A DNA stretch of 64,000 nucleotides, from assembly GCA_032719365.1 (NCBI GenBank), contig CM064868.1, forward strand, positions 15,170,463 through 15,234,462, in the 5' to 3' direction. A model generated the notes under the pieces. It was given only the letters and a program-made list of their open reading frames with translations, was not told the origin of the DNA and searched no databases. This DNA comes from Prinsepia uniflora. Taxonomy: Eukaryota; Streptophyta; Magnoliopsida; Rosales; Rosaceae. Below are positions 22,744-35,370 of the stretch, one piece after another (positions within the stretch are counted from its first letter, which is position 1; each line of letters begins with the position of its first letter). The position numbers and the translations under genes are program-made.

Positions 22744-25508
22744 TGACAGAACCCGCCCTGATCCCCCTGGGACCACCCGGGAACGTGCCCTGCTCCCGTC
22801 TGACACCCGACCTCAAAATACCAAAATTACCCTTAGGAATTCAAATGCATAAAGAAAATCCAAATTTAAGTCATACATAGCACGCCACACAAAATATCCG
22901 AATACAAATAGTGTCAGACAAGGGATAGTTCCCGAATACAGTTTATTGAGCACGACTCTAGACATTCTACGTGCCAACCTACCCAGCAGTAGGGTTCAGG
23001 TGCGCAACGTAAACCTATGCCTCTTCCTCGGGATCCTCCTCCCCTTCCTCCTCAACAGAACCACCTGGAGGGGTAGTAAAACAACAAAGGTGAGTGGGCC
23101 AAAACTCAAGGTTTACAAAATAGTTTACCATCTCGAAAACATATAGATTTTCCCCTCCGTTTTCCGAAAAGCATGCATCAGTAACAAAAGCCACAAAATC
23201 ATATAATCATAAGCAGAATAATATCAACATAATATAATCTCCGTCACTGCACTATACATCCCAACCCTGACATCCCAGATGCCCGACGTCCCAGACGCCC
23301 AATAAGGTCATAGTCCTAAGGCTACGCGTGCCACCCGAGGTCTCAATCCCGAGTCCAAATCCCGAACCCAGTCTGAGTATGGCATTCTAGATGCCTGACG
23401 TCCCAGACGTCCAATAGTAGCAATCCTGCTCCTAAGTCACTCTACGGTCCGGTCCCTCCGTAGAATGACTCCAAACAGGCAATGCGCCGTGACCACTCCG
23501 GGTACCTACATCCGGAGGAGACAGTATCCTAGGGTAGATCTATACAGTGCAGTACCAAAGATAAATATCGAAATCCATTATACATATACATGACTCAAAA
23601 CCGTGCATAAACAACCAGACGGATCTCATGCCCAAACATCGTAATACATGCCATAAATCATACTCAGGATAAATAGATACTTTTACTTGAATCACATATA
23701 GATATAATAGAAAGTAAAACAGTTATGCATGCCGAGGTTTAGTGAAATCAAAGGCCCATTCACAGTACAATCCTGCTGCAATCCAGAGCGTAAAGCCCCG
23801 TCCAAATGTTAAAGTACGATTCCTGTCATGTCCAAAGCATACGTAAAGGTCACTTTAAGTCCCTACTAAACAAGTAAGAAACCCTAGACTGAAACCGGCC
23901 CGGGAAAGCCGTCCGAACACGCTTCGTAAGGCTTCAAAACCTAATTTGACCAACCTAACGATCTCCGATCGACACGAAACCACCGCCATTGGATTCGTAT
24001 CTTCGAAACCATGAAAATGGTCCTGGTCCCACACAAAACACTGTTCACACGCACCCCCACGCGCTGGTCAACTCTCTGGTCAACTGTGTTACAGTTCTGC
24101 TGATGTCAGCATGACGTCATCACTGACAGTGTCAGTAGTCCATTGGTCCCTAGTCTGACTGTTTTCTGACATGATGATGTCATCATGACAACAACATGAT
24201 GCCGTCATCATCTACAGTAACCGGGTCTGAGAACCGGGTCACCGTAGACCCACGGTTCAACCCGATCAGTTCTCATCAACCCGACCACCGTTTCTGGTGG
24301 GATTTGTTCCTATGAACTCGTCACAACATGCTCTATGGTTCTGTGAAATCAAAACGAGACTTTAGGTTGAAGAAACCACCTGAAAATCGACGGGAAGATC
24401 GGCTGCTGGCTCTGGTCGTCTTCTCCGGCGAGTCGTCAAGCTTCCAGCCACGAGTCTTGGTCGAAAATGGTCGTCTAGGTCCCCTAAGTATGTCTCAAAA
24501 GAAACCAAACAATTTTAACGTAAAAAACGAACGGTTCGAGACATGGAAGGAAATCGGGGTCTCACGGGTTTCAGAGCTTACCGCCGCCGTGTCGCTGCCG
24601 TGGCCCATCCAGTCAGGGTCTGAGTCGTCCTAAGGTTGTAGTTAACCTAACCCTAGGTTAGTTCGAGTCCAGGGGTGAAGGTTTGGACGGTTTGGACGGT
24701 TTTGGGCTGTTTGGGTTCCTTCTCGAGTCTGGGGGGTTTCTGGGTTGCGCCGCCGTCCGTGGTGGTGGTGGCCGGTGTCTGGGGGTGGCTGTTGGCTGCC
24801 TGGTGCTGCCTGGTGTGTGAGGTTGGGTGGTGAGGTGCTGGTGTGTTTGTTCGAAGGGTGAGAGGGTACACGGTTTTGAGAGAATGAAAATGTGAGAGTG
24901 AATCTCTGATGGTTTAAAACAGAATGAGTAGTTGGAATCAAGGGCTGAGATTGAGTCTGAGTATAGGATGAAGGGTGAGGATTTGAGGAAAGAAATTAAT
25001 TAATTAAGTAAATGGCCAACATAGATCCTTGTTTTAGGGAATGTAGGGGATGAGTGACACGTGTCACTCATCCAAGGGTCCAGATTGAATTGATTAAAGT
25101 GATCAGATTCTATTATTTTAATATTATTTTAATCTGGTTCTCGGTTAGTTCGGTTAATCGCGTTTACATCCGTGACCATAACTTTTTCGTCGTACGTCCG
25201 ATTTTGGCGTGCTACCTGTCTACGGATTCGTATTGACGCGACCTACGCAACGGTCCTTGGCCCTCGTCCGTTGGACTTCCCGAGTCAAAAGTCAACATTT
25301 GGCCCCACTTTGACCAAATTACCAAAATACCCCTCGACTTCCGAACATCGCAACTTCTTCCTCGAACGTCGGAATCGAACGTGCCACCTGCCTATGAATT
25401 CGTGACGTCCTAAACTACGTCACGATCGTGGGTCAACTTTCCCCCCCCCTCGGGGAAAAATGGTCATTTTACAATAAAATAATAATTACGAAAGTTTGGG
25501 TCGTTACA
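22744..25508 (-). repeat. 3' LTR (2765 bp) of the Tekay element
   Basis: On the plus strand it runs TGACAGAACCCGCC ... GGGTCGTTACA. It matches 36632-39455 throughout but lacks about 50 bp of the TGACGTCA cluster and some sequence near the C-run. A perfect 26-bp palindrome lies at 25048-25073 with a CACGTG centre. Inverted repeat arms are at 23090-23100 and 23753-23763. Confidence 0.9.
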
Positions 25509-25523
25509 ATCTACCCACCTTAC
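25509..25523 (-). other. Polypurine tract of the Tekay element
   Basis: GTAAGGTGGGTAGAT in element sense, directly before the 3' LTR start TGTAACG. It would prime plus-strand cDNA synthesis. Confidence 0.75.
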
Positions 25524-25525
25524 AA

Positions 25526-25545
25526 AAATTTCGTCCTCGAAATTT
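25526..25545 (-). other. Perfect 8-bp hairpin upstream of the PPT
   Basis: In element sense, AAATTTCG, loop AGGA, CGAAATTT. It starts on the last bases of the pol stop codon (25544-25546) and ends 17 nt before the LTR. Equivalent hairpins are at 29665-29684 and 59079-59098. Confidence 0.7.
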
Positions 25546-28500
25546 ACTCAAATAAAAAGGGGTACTGTTCCCTCATCAAGTCTTCGGGTTCCCACGTTGC
25601 TTCCTCGACGTCATGGTTCCTCCACAACACTTTCACCAACCGAATCGTCTTGTTTCTCAAAACCTTGTTCTTCTGATCCAGAATCTGCACTGGTTTCTCC
25701 TCAAAGCTCAGATTAGTCATCAGTTCTACTGGTTGTTCTGGCAAGGCATGTGAATCGTCCCGTAGGTACTTCCGTAACATGGACACATGGAAAACGTCGT
25801 GTACTCTGGCAAGTTCTGGAGGTAATGCCAACCGGTATGCCACTAGTCCAATCCTCTCTGTTATCTCGAACGGTCCAAAATAACGTGGACTCAACTTCCC
25901 ACGTCGGCCAAAACGGACAATTCCTTTCCATGGAGATAACTTAAGGAACACAAAATCTCCAACCTCGAATTCCAAGTCTCGAATTCGTCGATCAGCATAG
26001 CTCTTTTGGCGATCTTGCGCTGCCTTCAATCTTTCCTTGATGATTCGAACTGTTTCCTGGGTCATGTCCATCAAATCCGGCCCTATTTTTGCTCGCTCTC
26101 CTACCTCCATCCAGCAGATAGGTGTCCTGTACTGCCGACCATACAGTGCCTCGTAGGGCGCCACCCTGATACTTGCCTGATAACTGTTGTTGTATGCGAA
26201 CTCCATCAAAGGCAAATGAGTATCCCACGAATCCTGAAACTGCAGTACACAAGACCTCATCATGTCCTCCAGAGTCTGAATAGTCATCTCTGACTGTCCA
26301 TCGGTCTGTGGATGGAACGCTGTACTGAAATGTAAGTTTGTACCCAAGGCGTTCTGCAAACTCCGCCAGAACCTAGAAGTGAAACGCGGATCTCGATCAG
26401 ACACTATCAACTCCGGCGTACCATGAAGTCGAATGATCTCTTTCACAAACAGCTGAGCCAGTCGGTTTGGCTTAAATATCTCCTGTACCGGCAAGAAATG
26501 AGCTGACTTGGTCAATCGGTCCACAATCACCCAAACTCCATCGAATCCTCTCTGAGTCCTTGGCAACTTAAAAACAAAATCCATGGTAATGTGATCCCAC
26601 TTCCACTCGGGAATCAGAAGTGGTTGCATAGCTCCATACGGTCTCTGCCGCTCAGCCTTGACTTGCTGATAGGTCAAACATCTGCTCACAAACTCTGCAA
26701 TATCCTTTTTCATTCCTACCCACCAATAGTGGTTTCGGAGGGTATAGTACATCTTTGTACCTCCCGGATGCATGGCATAAGCTGAACTGTGGGCTTCCTC
26801 AAGAATTTCTGCCCGTAACTCTGCCACTGCCGGAACACACAAACGGCCCAGTTTCACCAGAGCTCCATCTCTTCGGATAGTAAAGTCCTGCCTCTCATCC
26901 GCTTCGACCTCGATCCTGTAGATACAAAGTGTCGGATCCTTTAATTGTGCCTTGATAATCCAATGGACTAGCACAGGTCGTACATGAAAACTGGCTAACA
27001 AAGCTCCCTGCTCATCCATCCCCAGCATTACTCCAGCTCTTCGGAGTTCCACTAGCAAAGGAAGGTACACCAGCCTCAGGTGTGCAATCGATCCTGCTGA
27101 CTTCCTGCTGAGTGCGTCTGCCACGACGTTCGCCTTTCTTGGATGATATTCATTCGTACAATCATAGTCCTTGATTAGTTCCATCCACTGTCGCTGCCTT
27201 ACGTTCAGCTCCTTCTGAGTGAACAAATGCTTTAGGCTCTGATGTTCGGTGAAGATCCTGCAAGTCACCCCGTATAGATAATGTCTCCAGATTTTTAAAG
27301 CGTGAACCACTGCAGCCAACTCCAGATCGTGCGTAGGGTATTTCAGTTCATGTGTCTTTAGTTTTCTTGATGCATAAGCGATAACTCTGCCATTCTGCAT
27401 CAACACGCAACCCAAACCTTGTAATGATGCGTCACTGTAGACTTCGAACTCTCCACTGTTATCCGGTAAGGTAAGAACAGGTGCGGTAGTTAACCGACGT
27501 TTTAATTCCTGATAACTCTGCTCACACCGTTCATCCCAAACAAACTTTACTCCTTTCCTGGTCAAACGAGTCAATGGTGCAGCGCTACTAGAGAAGCCCT
27601 CAACAAATCTCAAGTAGTATCCTGCCAAACCAACGAAACTTCGTACCTCTGTCACGGTCGTCGGTCTAGCCCAATTTGTCACAGCTTCGGTCTTCTGGGG
27701 ATCCACACTAATCGCGTATGCTGACACCACATGTCCCAGAAAACCAATGCTGGTTAGCCAAAACTGACACTTACTCAGCTTGGCGTATAACTGGTTCTGC
27801 CTCAACTTCCCTAACACCGATCATAAGTGTTTCTCATGAGCCTGAGCACTCCTCGAGTACACTAGGATGTCATCGATGAACACGATCACAAACTTATCCA
27901 AATAAGATCGGAAGACCATATTCATTAGATCCATGAATGCTGTTGGAGCATTCGTTAAGCCAAAAGGCATCACAAGGAACTCATAATGCTCGTATCTGGT
28001 CTGAAACGATGTCTTCGGGACATCCTCCTCAGCAATCTTCAATTGGTGATAACCAGATCGTAAATCAATCTTCGAGAAGTACTGTGCTCCCCGCAGTTGA
28101 TCGAATAGATCGTCGATCCTGGGTAAAGGGTACTGGTTCCTTACCGTGACCTTGTTGAGCTGTCGATAGTCTACACACAAACGGAGGCTCCCTTCCTTCT
28201 TCTTCACAAATAACACCGGCGCTCCCCACTGTTATGTACTCGGTCGGATGAATCCCAAATCCACCAACTCCTGTAATGGGGTTTTCAGCTCCCGCAACTC
28301 CGCTGGTGCCATCCGATATGGTGCCTGTGATATAGGTCGTGTGCCATGAAGTAGTTCAATCGTGAACTCGATCTCCCGATGTGGTGGTAAGCCAGGCAAA
28401 TCTTCCGGGAACACATCCGGAAATTCTCGCACCACAGGTATATCATCGGCACTCGGAGTATCACTCTGCATCGTCACAACATGCGCTAGATAACCCTAGC

Positions 28501-28757
28501 ATCCCTTCTGTAGAATTTTGGTAGCGTCAAGTGAAGAAATTATTTCAGGTAGCGAACCGTCACGCTCTCCCTGAAAAGTAACCTCCGGCAAACCCAGACT
28601 CCGCAGAATCACTCGCCTACTACAACAGTCGATGAGCGAACCGTGCTCCGTCAACCAATCCATTCCCAAGATAACACCAAAGTCATGGATATCCATCAGG
28701 ATTAGATCAGCTAGCAGGTCTACATCCTCCACCCTTACTGGGCATCTCCGGATATCA
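25544..28757 (-). pseudogene. Pol of the Tekay element: protease end, RT, RNase H, integrase, chromodomain
   Basis: One continuous minus-strand frame from 28757 to the TAA at 25544-25546 is broken by TAG 28496-28498, TAA 28232-28234 and TGA 27821-27823. 28757-28499 is the end of the protease region (LLADLILMDIHDFGVILGMD). 28216-27824 is RT with FIDD and FSKIDLRSGYHQ. The last 757 aa contain RNase H (D129, E166, then TEHQSL with Glu where Asp is usual, D234). They also contain an integrase zinc region (C380, but Tyr at 383 where a second Cys is expected), the integrase triad D413, D474, E510, and a chromodomain-like end (about 705-757). The changed residues and stops say it is inactive. Confidence 0.9.
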
Positions 28758-28759
28758 AA

Positions 28760-29647
28760 TTTTCAACTTTAAAACCAAATTCCTTGTTCACCAACTCAAG
28801 TCACAAAATCCAGTAAGAATCATTGAAAACCATTTATCGTTTGAAATCCCAAAACTATAACATTATAATCAGAAATCAACCTTTTCTCGTAAAACATGTC
28901 AAACACCGTATTTTCTCGAAAACCGTGCAATTATATAAAACCACATCATAAATCCATCAAGCATGAAATCACAGATATAAAACAATTCTAGAAAAGCAGT
29001 TATGCATGTTCGAGTTTAAGGAAAGGGTCCACTCACAGTACCGAGCGCTCAATCGCGTCCCAAACGTCCTGCACGTTCCTCAGCTTCCTCGGGAACTCCC
29101 GATCCTGTCAACAACCACAAAATGACGTCACTAACCCGTCTACGAAGGTTCACCTAAATTCTCTCAAAAAATCCCCGGGTCCTACACGTAATGAACCGGA
29201 ACCCTAAACCTTCACCCTCGCTAAACTATGTCGATTCGACGACCGATTAACCCGAAACCACTTCCATTGAACTCAGGACGACAAGAGCTATCTACCCATC
29301 CTAGGTCAACATACCTAAACCCGATTACACAAAAAGTCAACTCTTCCCCCCTAATTTACCCAAATTACGATTATGCCCTCCACCTTCCGAACATCACAAC
29401 TTCCTCCTCGTATGTCGGAATCGGGCGTGCCACCTGCCTAGGGATTCGTGACGTCCTAAACTACGTCCTGGTCTCCGGTCAATACCCAATTGACCACCCG
29501 AACAAAAAGTCAACTTTTCGCCCTACCTAGGGGTAAAATCGTCATTCTAGGCTAACGACTTTATCGGGACCAACTAACCACCGATTAAGCTCACTAATCT
29601 CCTCTTAATCACTCTACTAAACCCAACTCTCGGGACGGGTTGTTACA
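28760..29647 (-). repeat. Truncated 3' LTR of the nested gag-only element
   Basis: It matches 32497-33384 at a constant offset of 3737 with only a handful of differences seen by eye, so the nested element is young. Homology stops abruptly at 28760. Confidence 0.9.
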
Positions 29648-29664
29648 ATCTACCCACCTAAAAA

Positions 29665-29684
29665 GAATTTCGTCCCCGAAATTC
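29665..29684 (-). other. 8-bp hairpin upstream of the PPT in the nested gag-only element
   Basis: In element sense, GAATTTCG, loop GGGA, CGAAATTC. It lies 17 nt from the LTR; the purine-rich TAGGTGGGTAGAT (29648-29660) lies between. Confidence 0.7.
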
Positions 29685-30234
29685 CACGGCTAGTTCCCGA
29701 CACCTAGGGTCTCCTACCCGGTAATCAACACTAGGTCAACAACAACTTCTCCTGGGTTTCCTGTCTATCATCCCCACCTTGGGTATTTCACACCATCCCC
29801 AACTACTGTTACCACGGTCAACCCTCTCTATGTAACAGCTGTATGGTGTACGCAAGGAAAACTCTATGAACAGAGAACAAAGGTCTTGTACAATACCTCA
29901 TATGGGATACCCGAATAAATTCACAGAGCACATCCTCACGTACTACCTCACTTTTCCAAACCAACTCGGCTACTACGTTGGCCATTATCGGAATAAATCT
30001 ACAAAGTCCTAAAGGCAAACTCTAGCTTGTGGGTTCTCTCCTTCAACTCATATCGATCAGTTATAGTCACTCATTTCCTATTCCCTCCGTCATCCTTCCA
30101 CTGCAACACTCCCCAGGCCACCTAGGGAAACTCCTTCTAGACTCTACCCTGGAATCCAACAACCACAAAACTAAGTGCAACACAGCCAAAATAAAACAAG
30201 TACTTGTCCCCGCATCTGGTGCCGACTGAACCTC
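29685..30234. other. Non-coding tail of the nested gag-only element
   Basis: No pol domain can be read on either strand. The frame after gag continues for about ten gag-like codons and then loses similarity, marking where pol was lost. Confidence 0.6.
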
Positions 30235-31498
30235 CTACTGAGTCATCGAGAACACTCGGGCCTGAGATCCCGACGCTCTACCACGTCCCCTCGAACTACT
30301 AGTGGCACCACCACCTCCTCTCGGGCCTGCTGTCCCTGACGCTGTACTCTGTCCGGGCTCCGCTGCTCCTCGACCTACACCACCTTCCTGTAGCAACAGT
30401 GGACACTCACGTCGAAAATGACCTCGCTCTCCGCAGTAGAAACACACATCCCGACCGGAAAGACCTGGTCGCCCTGTCGATGCAACGGACGTCGCACTAG
30501 CTTGCGGAGTCGGCTATGCTCGGTAACCCCGAAATCCTAAACTCTGGAAACTACCAGGCCTACCAAAACAATCATCGCCCGACGACGATGCTCCACCGAA
30601 ACTACCCCTTTTCGGTGTCCGCTGGCTCGAAGCTCCAGAAAAAGATGGCTCCCGGCGTCGCACAGGCAAACTAGCCTCAACCCGCACTGCTGCGTCCGAC
30701 AAGTCTCCTTTTGGGTATTTCATTTATTGAGTAGTCTCTAACCCTTTTTATCTGTCTACTTTATAATCTTTATAATCTATTTTGATTCTTCATTCTGATC
30801 TAGTCGAGACAATAAAAAACGGTATTTCCTTGTTCCAGGATCCTTCTCTTTGCCTTGAATCATTGGGTTTAGACATTACTTCGGTGATCTTTAAATCGTT
30901 TCAAAATGGCAGCAACATACCTTTTTTATGATTTATTTCTATCAAAGAATTATCTGAATGGTGAAGGGTAGCAAACGATCCAGCCGTCACGATGGCTCGA
31001 ATCTCGCCTCGCAAGCCCAATTCAAACCTACAGCATTTCTCGACTTCAGTGGCCACAAAAGCAGGAGCAAACCGAGACAACATCTGGAATTTCCGTTCAT
31101 ACTCAGCTACACTCATATTCCCTTGTTGGAGCTGCAGAAACTCCGCCTCCTTGGCATCCCGAAAAGAACGAGGATAATACTGCTCCAGGAATCGTTCCCT
31201 AAACATCTCCCAAGTCACCGTATGGGCATCCCAACCAGACAATTCGAGGGTATACCACCACTCGTAAGCTGCACCATCTAAAAAAAAATGTAGCTAGTAA
31301 CACTCGTTCCTCCGGCAGGCAATGCATCACCGCAAAGATCCGCTCAAGTCTGGTAATCCACTTCTGGGCTTCCTTAGGATCAGCCCCACCACTAAACGTC
31401 GTAGCCCCGAGCCGCTGGGCTCGCTCAATCGTCGTACTCTCAGTTCCCCTCGTCATTTCTTCTTCAGGTCGTGGAGAGGGTCCACGTCTTGGAGGCAT
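30235..31498 (-). pseudogene. Gag of the nested gag-only element
   Basis: It starts MPPRRGPSPRP at 31498. The frame shifts at a 9-base homopolymer (31280-31288). It continues through the retro-gag core (GWDAHTVTWEMFRERFLEQY), is interrupted by about 255 bp of foreign DNA (30714-30968), and resumes with LSDAAVRVEASL. It ends with a CCHC zinc knuckle (CFYCGERGHFRREC) and a Gly/Arg/Ser-rich tail to TAG 30235-30237. Gag would form the particle and bind RNA; this copy cannot make an intact protein. Confidence 0.85.
30714..30968. other. Foreign insertion in gag, possibly organelle-derived
   Basis: It interrupts the gag frame between ...SFATL and LSDAAV.... It has no TIR, poly-A tail or clear target duplication; TACCC occurs at both junctions. 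It is AT-rich, unlike the flanking gag. The minus strand reads a short peptide ending EINHKKGMLLPF plus non-coding DNA reminiscent of plastid sequence. I could not identify it. Confidence 0.4.
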
Positions 31499-31605
31499 CG
31501 TCAACCGCACGCTGAAAGAGGCATAGAAGTAGTCAAACAACTAAAACACAACCTCACAAACCAACAGACCCAACAAACTCAACAAACCTATGCTCTGATA
31601 CCAAT

Positions 31606-33384
31606 TGTCAGGACCCACCCCGGTTTCACCCCGAAACCCGAGGTGAATCCTGCTCCCGTCTGACTCCCCGACACAACACGCAAGTACGACTCACGCAAAA
31701 TCACCCAAACTCAGTCAGACGCAGGAGAAACTATATAAAATATCCCGAAGTTAGACTTTATAGAGCATAGTACGAAACACAAGGAAATAAAAACTGATAA
31801 TAAGTACACGCACGCGGATGAAAACTTAAGCACTCGGAAATCCCGCTCGTCACTTCTATGCCTCAGACACTGCCTCGACGTCAGGACCCCGCGCTATCTC
31901 CACAACCTGGAGGGCAATTTAAAACAGAAGATGTGAGTGGACCATAATAAAAGAAAAGCTCTAAAACCATTTATTAGAAAACCGAGTTTAACCCTCCGTT
32001 TTGAAATCACATGCATAACCCAGTTATCAAAACAGTTAGAAATCGATCATCATAAAGCATCATAAGAAATAGAAACACTGTAAAACAGTTATAGAAAAAC
32101 CACAGCATGTGAATCATAAAACCGTGTCATAAACCATGAACATGAACCCATCATTTTCCGATCAAACCTGCTGGACCTATCCGAGTCTTTAAACTCCCGA
32201 GTCTTTAAACTCAATCCAGGCCTTAATAATATCCGAGTCTTTAAACTCAATAGGCCTACGGGGGAAAATCAATATATCCGAGTCTTTAAACTCCCGAGTC
32301 TTTAAACTCAATCCGGGCCCGTCCCCCGTCAATCAATATCCGGGTCTTTAAACCCAATAACCAGATCCATCAAATCCAATCAAAACCATTTGAAAACCGT
32401 TCCCGAATTCACATCCAAACCCGAATCCGAAATCACTGGTCTGATGCCCTTCCGGCATCCCGAACCGTCATTCCGAACCCAAATCCGAAAATCCACTTTT
32501 CAACTTTAAAACCAAATTCCTTGTTCACCAACTCAAGTCACAAAATCCAGTAAGAATCATTGAAAACCATTTATCGTTTGAAATCCCAAAACTATAACAT
32601 TATAATCAGAAATCAACCTTTTCTTGTAAAACGTGTCAAACACCGTATTTTCTCGAAAACCGTGCAATTATATAAAACCACATCATAAATCCATCAAGCA
32701 TGAAATCACAGATATAAAACAATTCTAGAAAAGCAGTTATGCATGTTCGAGTTTAAGGAAAGGGTCCACTCACAGTACCGAGCGCTCAATCGCGTCCCAA
32801 ACGTCCTGCACGTTCCTCAGCTTCCTCGGGAACTCCCGATCCTGTCAACAACCACAAAATGACGTCACTAACCCGTCTACGAAGGTTCACCTAAATTCTC
32901 TCAAAAAATCCCCGGGTCCTACACGTAATGAACCGGAACCCTAAACCTTCACCCTCGCTAAACTATGTCGATTCGACGACCGATTAACCCGAAACCACTT
33001 CCATTGAACTCAGGACGACAAGAGCTATCTACCCATCCTAGGTCAACATACCTAAACCCGATTACACAAAAAGTCAACTCTTCCCCCCTAATTTACCCAA
33101 ATTACGATTATGCCCTCCACCTTCCGAACATCACAACTTCCTCCTCGTATGTCGGAATCGGGCGTGCCACCTGCCTAGGGATTCGTGACGTCCTAAACTA
33201 CGTCCTGGTCTCCGGTCAATACCCAATTGACCACCCGAACAAAAAGTCAACTTTTCGCCCTACCTAGGGGTAAAATCGTCATTCTAGGCTAACGACTTTA
33301 TCGGGACCAACTAACCACCGATTAAGCTCACTAATCTCCTCTTAATCACTCTACTAAGCCCAACTCTTGGGACGGGTTGTTACA
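31606..33384 (-). repeat. 5' LTR (1779 bp) of the nested gag-only element
   Basis: On the plus strand TGTCAGGACCC ... GACGGGTTGTTACA. The PBS lies immediately left. Inverted repeat arms are 12-bp perfect (31932-31943 and 32763-32774). 32187-32350 holds repeated CCGAGTCTTTAAACTC words (about six copies). The right 5-bp flank is GATTC. Confidence 0.88.
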
Positions 33385-35370
33385 GATTCACTATGTACAC
33401 AACGCCCATCGGTGTACCAACACCCATCGGTGTACCAACACCCATCTCACTATCCAAGGCTGACACCTCGCTGACTACGCCCAAACTACGCATTAAATTA
33501 AACATGTAATTCGAGTGTCATGCAATTTAAACCCTTTTTGTGTAGATGTAGTATTGATAAATAGGGATCGTTCTTAACCGGGGAAATTAGGGACATTAAT
33601 AATGTGTTAGTGGGAGATGAATAAAAGAATAATGAATTAAAGAATTAGATAATCAAAGAATTAAATAATCAAAGAATTAACAATTTAAAGAATTAATGAC
33701 TTAAAGAATAAAAGAATCGAGAATTAAATAATTAAAGAATTAACTAATCAAAGAATCAATAAATTAAAGAATCAATAAATTAAAGAGTAAAGGAATAAAA
33801 GAATAAAGAAATGAAAGAATCAAAGACTAATAAACTAAAAGTATGAAAGAATAAAAGAATAAAAGAATAAAGAATAAAAGGGGGGTTTTGAAAAGGTTTG
33901 TGATCATGTAAATAAGTAAAAGCATAGATAAACTAATTTTACTTCTATTCTAATTCATGTACAAGTGATCTTCTTACAACACAAATCTTACGAACACTCT
34001 AATAATTGCAAATATTAAATCAATCACGAAATTTTACCTTAATCGTCTTAATTACCTTCATACATTTTTCAATACTATAAATGCACCGACAGCGGACAAC
34101 ACTTACAATATGATTCACCTTTTGTTTTTGACTGAATGCGCCGACAGCGATCAACATTAAGTCTCTTCAATTCTACTTTAAATGCACCGACAGCGGATAA
34201 AACACTTAACATTGAATTGAAGTATGAAACACTAAAATGTATAAAATAACTAAAATTCATAAAGTAAGACACATGGAGATTGTATTTAACACTAACAAAT
34301 ATTAGTAAGAAAAACCTCACATATATTGAACTATAATCAAAACCAATAACAAAAATGAGAGTTTGAGTAAATGGAGAGTAATTGTTACACTTTCAAGATG
34401 GATGAAAACAATGGATTGTTATTCATACGATTCTCCGACAGCGGACGGAACCTTATGAAGATGGAGGAAATAAACTGGGGAAATATGAACTCAAACTCTA
34501 AACTTTGTATTGGAGATACTTTGCCAAAGTTTCTCTCAAAGAAGGCTCAAATGTGTGCCTCCAAGAAGGTGTATTTCAACAAGTGAATTGAAACCCTATT
34601 TATAGGTGGAGAAAGCTACCAAAAATAATATAAAAATACAATAAAAAATGTTAAATAATGGAATGATGACTAATAAAGATTTGTTATGATGTTTAGGAGT
34701 GGTTTGAGTTGTAAAGTTGTAAAATTGGGTTGGAAAATGGTTGGAAAGTGGCTGGAAATTGAATGGAGGTCTGCTGGAAAATAGGGCAGGAAATTTCGGT
34801 GGCTGCCTGCTGAATTGGTGAGCTGTAGCTCGGCTGCAGGCTGCTGAAAGGGCGGCTGGGAGTTCGGCTGGGATGCGGTGAAGAGTGCAGCTGTGGTTCG
34901 GCAGGCGCTGGTCGAGCGGGAGGGAGAGTCTTCGGTGCACGCGCTCTGATCGTCTCTGCAGGGCTGAACAGGAAGGCTGACACACTGGGCCTAGCGGGCT
35001 GGATTTGGGGCTGGGCCGAATTTGGGCTAACTCTTCAGTGGGCTGGGCTGCTTGGGCGCGGGCTGATGGGCTGAACGGCTGGGCTTCTGGGGCTGCAATT
35101 GGGCTGGATTTTCTTAGGAGTGGGTTGGGCTGCACAGAATTAATTAATTAATTAATTAATAACTAAATTAATTATTCCACCGAATTTCGTACATATTTTA
35201 TTCGTTATAATTCTGATCGAAACGATTCTTTCGCCAAAATGCTCCAAATTACAACCTTTATTTATCTAAACATAAAAATCACAAAATAATTTATTATATC
35301 AATTTATTTAATATTTTAATATTAAAAGTCAAGTATAAAGGGTATAAAATAATGCTTATTTAACGTCCTA
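33385..35370 (-). mobile_element. Unclassified non-coding retroelement fragment
   Basis: It lies between the gag-only element and the outer element's protease. The right end in minus sense begins TGATAGGACG, like an LTR start, and a TATA box CTATAAATA lies at 34597-34605 in the same sense. It contains four CCGACAGCG motifs (34085-34440), a long block of AAAGAATTAAAGAATAAA-like words (33620-33880) and a GGGCTGGGC-rich block (34980-35120). No retroviral ORF is present. Its left part appears lost with the deletion at 28757. LARD or other non-autonomous LTR element is the best guess. Confidence 0.5.
34597..34605 (-). promoter_or_regulatory. TATA box in the unclassified element
   Basis: CTATAAATA followed by GGGTTTC in minus sense, in a promoter-like context. 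It is the main evidence for the orientation. Confidence 0.45.

Larger units (their letters stand above)
28760..33384 (-). mobile_element. Gag-only Tekay-related element nested in pol (3' LTR truncated)
   Basis: From right to left: 5' LTR 31606-33384, PBS (TGGTATCAGAGC in element sense at 31592-31603), a decayed gag (31498-30235), about 550 bp of non-coding DNA, hairpin and PPT, and a 3' LTR of which only 888 bp remain (28760-29647). No protease, RT, RNase H or integrase is present. The break at 28757/28760 joins the outer element's protease directly to the middle of this element's LTR, so a deletion removed the left part. Confidence 0.85.

Noticed and set aside
34596..35135. A 179-codon minus-strand ORF rich in Pro/Ala/Ser
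   Set aside because: It spans the TATA box region of the unclassified element and has low-complexity composition from GGGCTG repeats, with no domain.
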